This document shows positions 62,377 through 64,000 of a stretch of DNA of 64,000 nucleotides, piece by piece. Position 1 is the stretch's first letter; the number at the start of each line of letters is the position of its first letter. The stretch lies in contig NC_085055.1 in assembly GCF_963662255.1 (NCBI RefSeq), forward strand, positions 8,409,602-8,473,601, read 5' to 3'. Made by a program: the position numbers and the translations under genes. This stretch comes from Cinclus cinclus. Its lineage: Eukaryota > Chordata > Aves > Passeriformes > Cinclidae. The notes under the pieces were generated by a model. It searched no databases, had not been told where the DNA came from, and saw only the letters and a list, made by a program, of their open reading frames with translations.

Positions 62377-64000
62377 TGCATCATGAAGCTGCCTATGCTA
62401 ACTTCGCTTTGATATGAAAGGTAAATAGAGGAGGAATGATTAAATAATTTCAATTCAGTTTTGTTGAAAAGAAAATTTAAGTCAGTAAGAAATGAACAAT
62501 TTCTCTGCTGCATTATAACAGTAATGAGGGAGGAAAACCCTTTTTCCTTGCATCTCTAAGTAATAAACTAATAGGGATTACAGATCTCAGTCACAATTGG
62601 GTCCCACTGCTAGGATCAATGTGTTTGTCAGTAAAAGACAGTTTGCTCTGTAAGGAATATATGGCCTCTGCTTCTTCTGCATTCTGAAATCAACTGTAAT
62701 TCACCCCAAAGATGCCCCCTAAAAAATCTAGAAAAAGTAATAATTCCATAAGAAGTAGGTGTCTGTGAGAAGAAATATGTGGTTCCAACAGATTAGCAGT
62801 GTATTCAGGAGTAAATGCCCCTATTCCAGTATAAAGGCCCTTTCTGCAGTTGGAGTTGGACACAAAACATCTTATTCAGGGGCAGAAATAGTTACTGCAA
62901 TAACTATTCCCATCTCCAGTTCTTACTCTGTCCCCATCCAGTTTATATTCACCAGAGACACTGGAGAAGGTGCAACAATGCCTGTGGAAAAAAACACAGG
63001 AGCAATGAGCCAGAAAGTTTGGTATCTTGAATAAAGCAGGGAGATGGAGTGGGGATCTTTGGATATTTGCAACATTGGATTCCACAAATTAAAAACTCTC
63101 AGCAACTAAAGCCTGTGAAAGGAATTGCAGGAGGGAAAAATAGGAAAGCCCACTGAATTTCACTGAAACTAATCAGGTTAGAAGAGCCAGCATGTACAGT
63201 TTTGTAGATATTTAAAAAAACCTTACTGGCCTGTCCCTTCAGACTGGAGGCAATGTGCGATACTTAACACTGAAGTTTGTACTCAGGCTTTTGGGTGATT
63301 GATATTCAAATAGAAAACTTGAGCTGGGAAAGCAGTTTAGCCAACTTTAGCACTACAGAATGGAAAATTCCAAGAGCAAAAGAGATAACAAGATGGTGTT
63401 AAACAGACTTGCAGAGTACTCTGGGAAGCTTATGGAAGAAGACAGAAGAGATGAACAGGCTTTCTTAGGGCAGAAGTTCAAGTTTGCTGTGTAACAAAGG
63501 TCAAAGAAACTGAATCTGAAATAAGAGCATGTTTCTGAAGATAAGCTATTAGGGTAGAAGAACCCAAGCCTACAAACAAAAAATGCTTCAGAGTAGCTAG
63601 AAACTAGAGGTGGTGCTGTGAATTTTACCTGCTGCCACACTCTTAATGCTTAAAATTTTTGGTGTTCAGAAAACTGTGGAAAACGTGCACGATTGGCATG
63701 TCCCAGAGAGGTATATTCATGATGCAGGGGTTTGTACCTTTAGCAAGATGGTGAACATGCTGGCAGAAAACTGAAGAGATGGTGCTGCTAACAGGTTTTA
63801 ATCACGAGGCTCAGGGACTGCCCCTGCCAACTGTTTTCAGCCACGGCTCCATGCCTGCAGTCCAAATGCCAAGACCCATGCCTAATGCTTCCCAACCACA
63901 GCAAACCTGGGGCAATCTGGCAGGTGTCCATCAGAGGTACTCAACCACACCTGTGGCACTGTGACAGGTCAGGGGAACGGGGCAGGCATGGAGAATGGAA
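62377..64000. other. Right-hand flank, no gene seen
   Basis: AT-rich sequence with short overlapping frames on both strands and no splice-flanked or family-like segment. By synteny the next gene to the right would be expected to be DNAJB11, but none of it is visible. Confidence 0.4.

Noticed and set aside
1..64000. CRISPR arrays, tRNA or rRNA genes, bacterial-type operons
   Set aside because: Nothing resembling them; the sequence is vertebrate nuclear DNA.

Overview
The window looks like bird nuclear DNA, probably a songbird. It has compact multi-exon vertebrate genes, CR1 retrotransposon copies (one ending in the typical ATTCTATG-type tail), and an interspersed repeat at 11.2-11.75 kb of a kind I associate with passerines. 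All recognised genes lie on the minus strand and form one tandem cluster of the fetuin/kininogen (type-3 cystatin) family, the arrangement known from human 3q27 (AHSG-FETUB-HRG-KNG1).

Layout from right to left, in transcription order. (a) 55.16-62.38 kb: a decayed fifth fetuin-type gene that I reconstructed exon by exon. It keeps a TATA-led first exon and recognisable exons 2-6, but has a Cys-to-stop change, lost splice sites and no recognisable last exon. (b) 44.59-50.86 kb: AHSG (fetuin-A), 7 exons, 344 aa. (c) 30.77-40.53 kb: FETUB (fetuin-B), 7 exons, 400 aa. (d) 13.17-23.05 kb: HRG (histidine-rich glycoprotein), 7 exons, 552 aa, with a 57-bp coding repeat. (e) 1.74-10.10 kb: KNG1 (kininogen), exons 1-5, 224 aa; the rest lies beyond the left edge.

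Every intact gene uses the same three-exon module for each cystatin domain: exons 1-3 for D1 and 4-6 for D2, with intron phases 0, 0, 1, 0, 0, 0. Frames close exactly at every junction, so exon boundaries are reliable to the base except where stated. The proteins are secreted, mostly liver-made plasma glycoproteins: KNG1 for kinin release and cysteine-protease inhibition, HRG as a heparin/metal/plasminogen adaptor, FETUB as an astacin inhibitor, AHSG as a mineral chaperone.

Intergenic DNA holds CR1 fragments, simple repeats, a small GC-rich block near 30 kb and otherwise unremarkable AT-rich sequence. I saw no tRNA, rRNA, CRISPR array or other gene. All calls come from reading the sequence; no database search was run.
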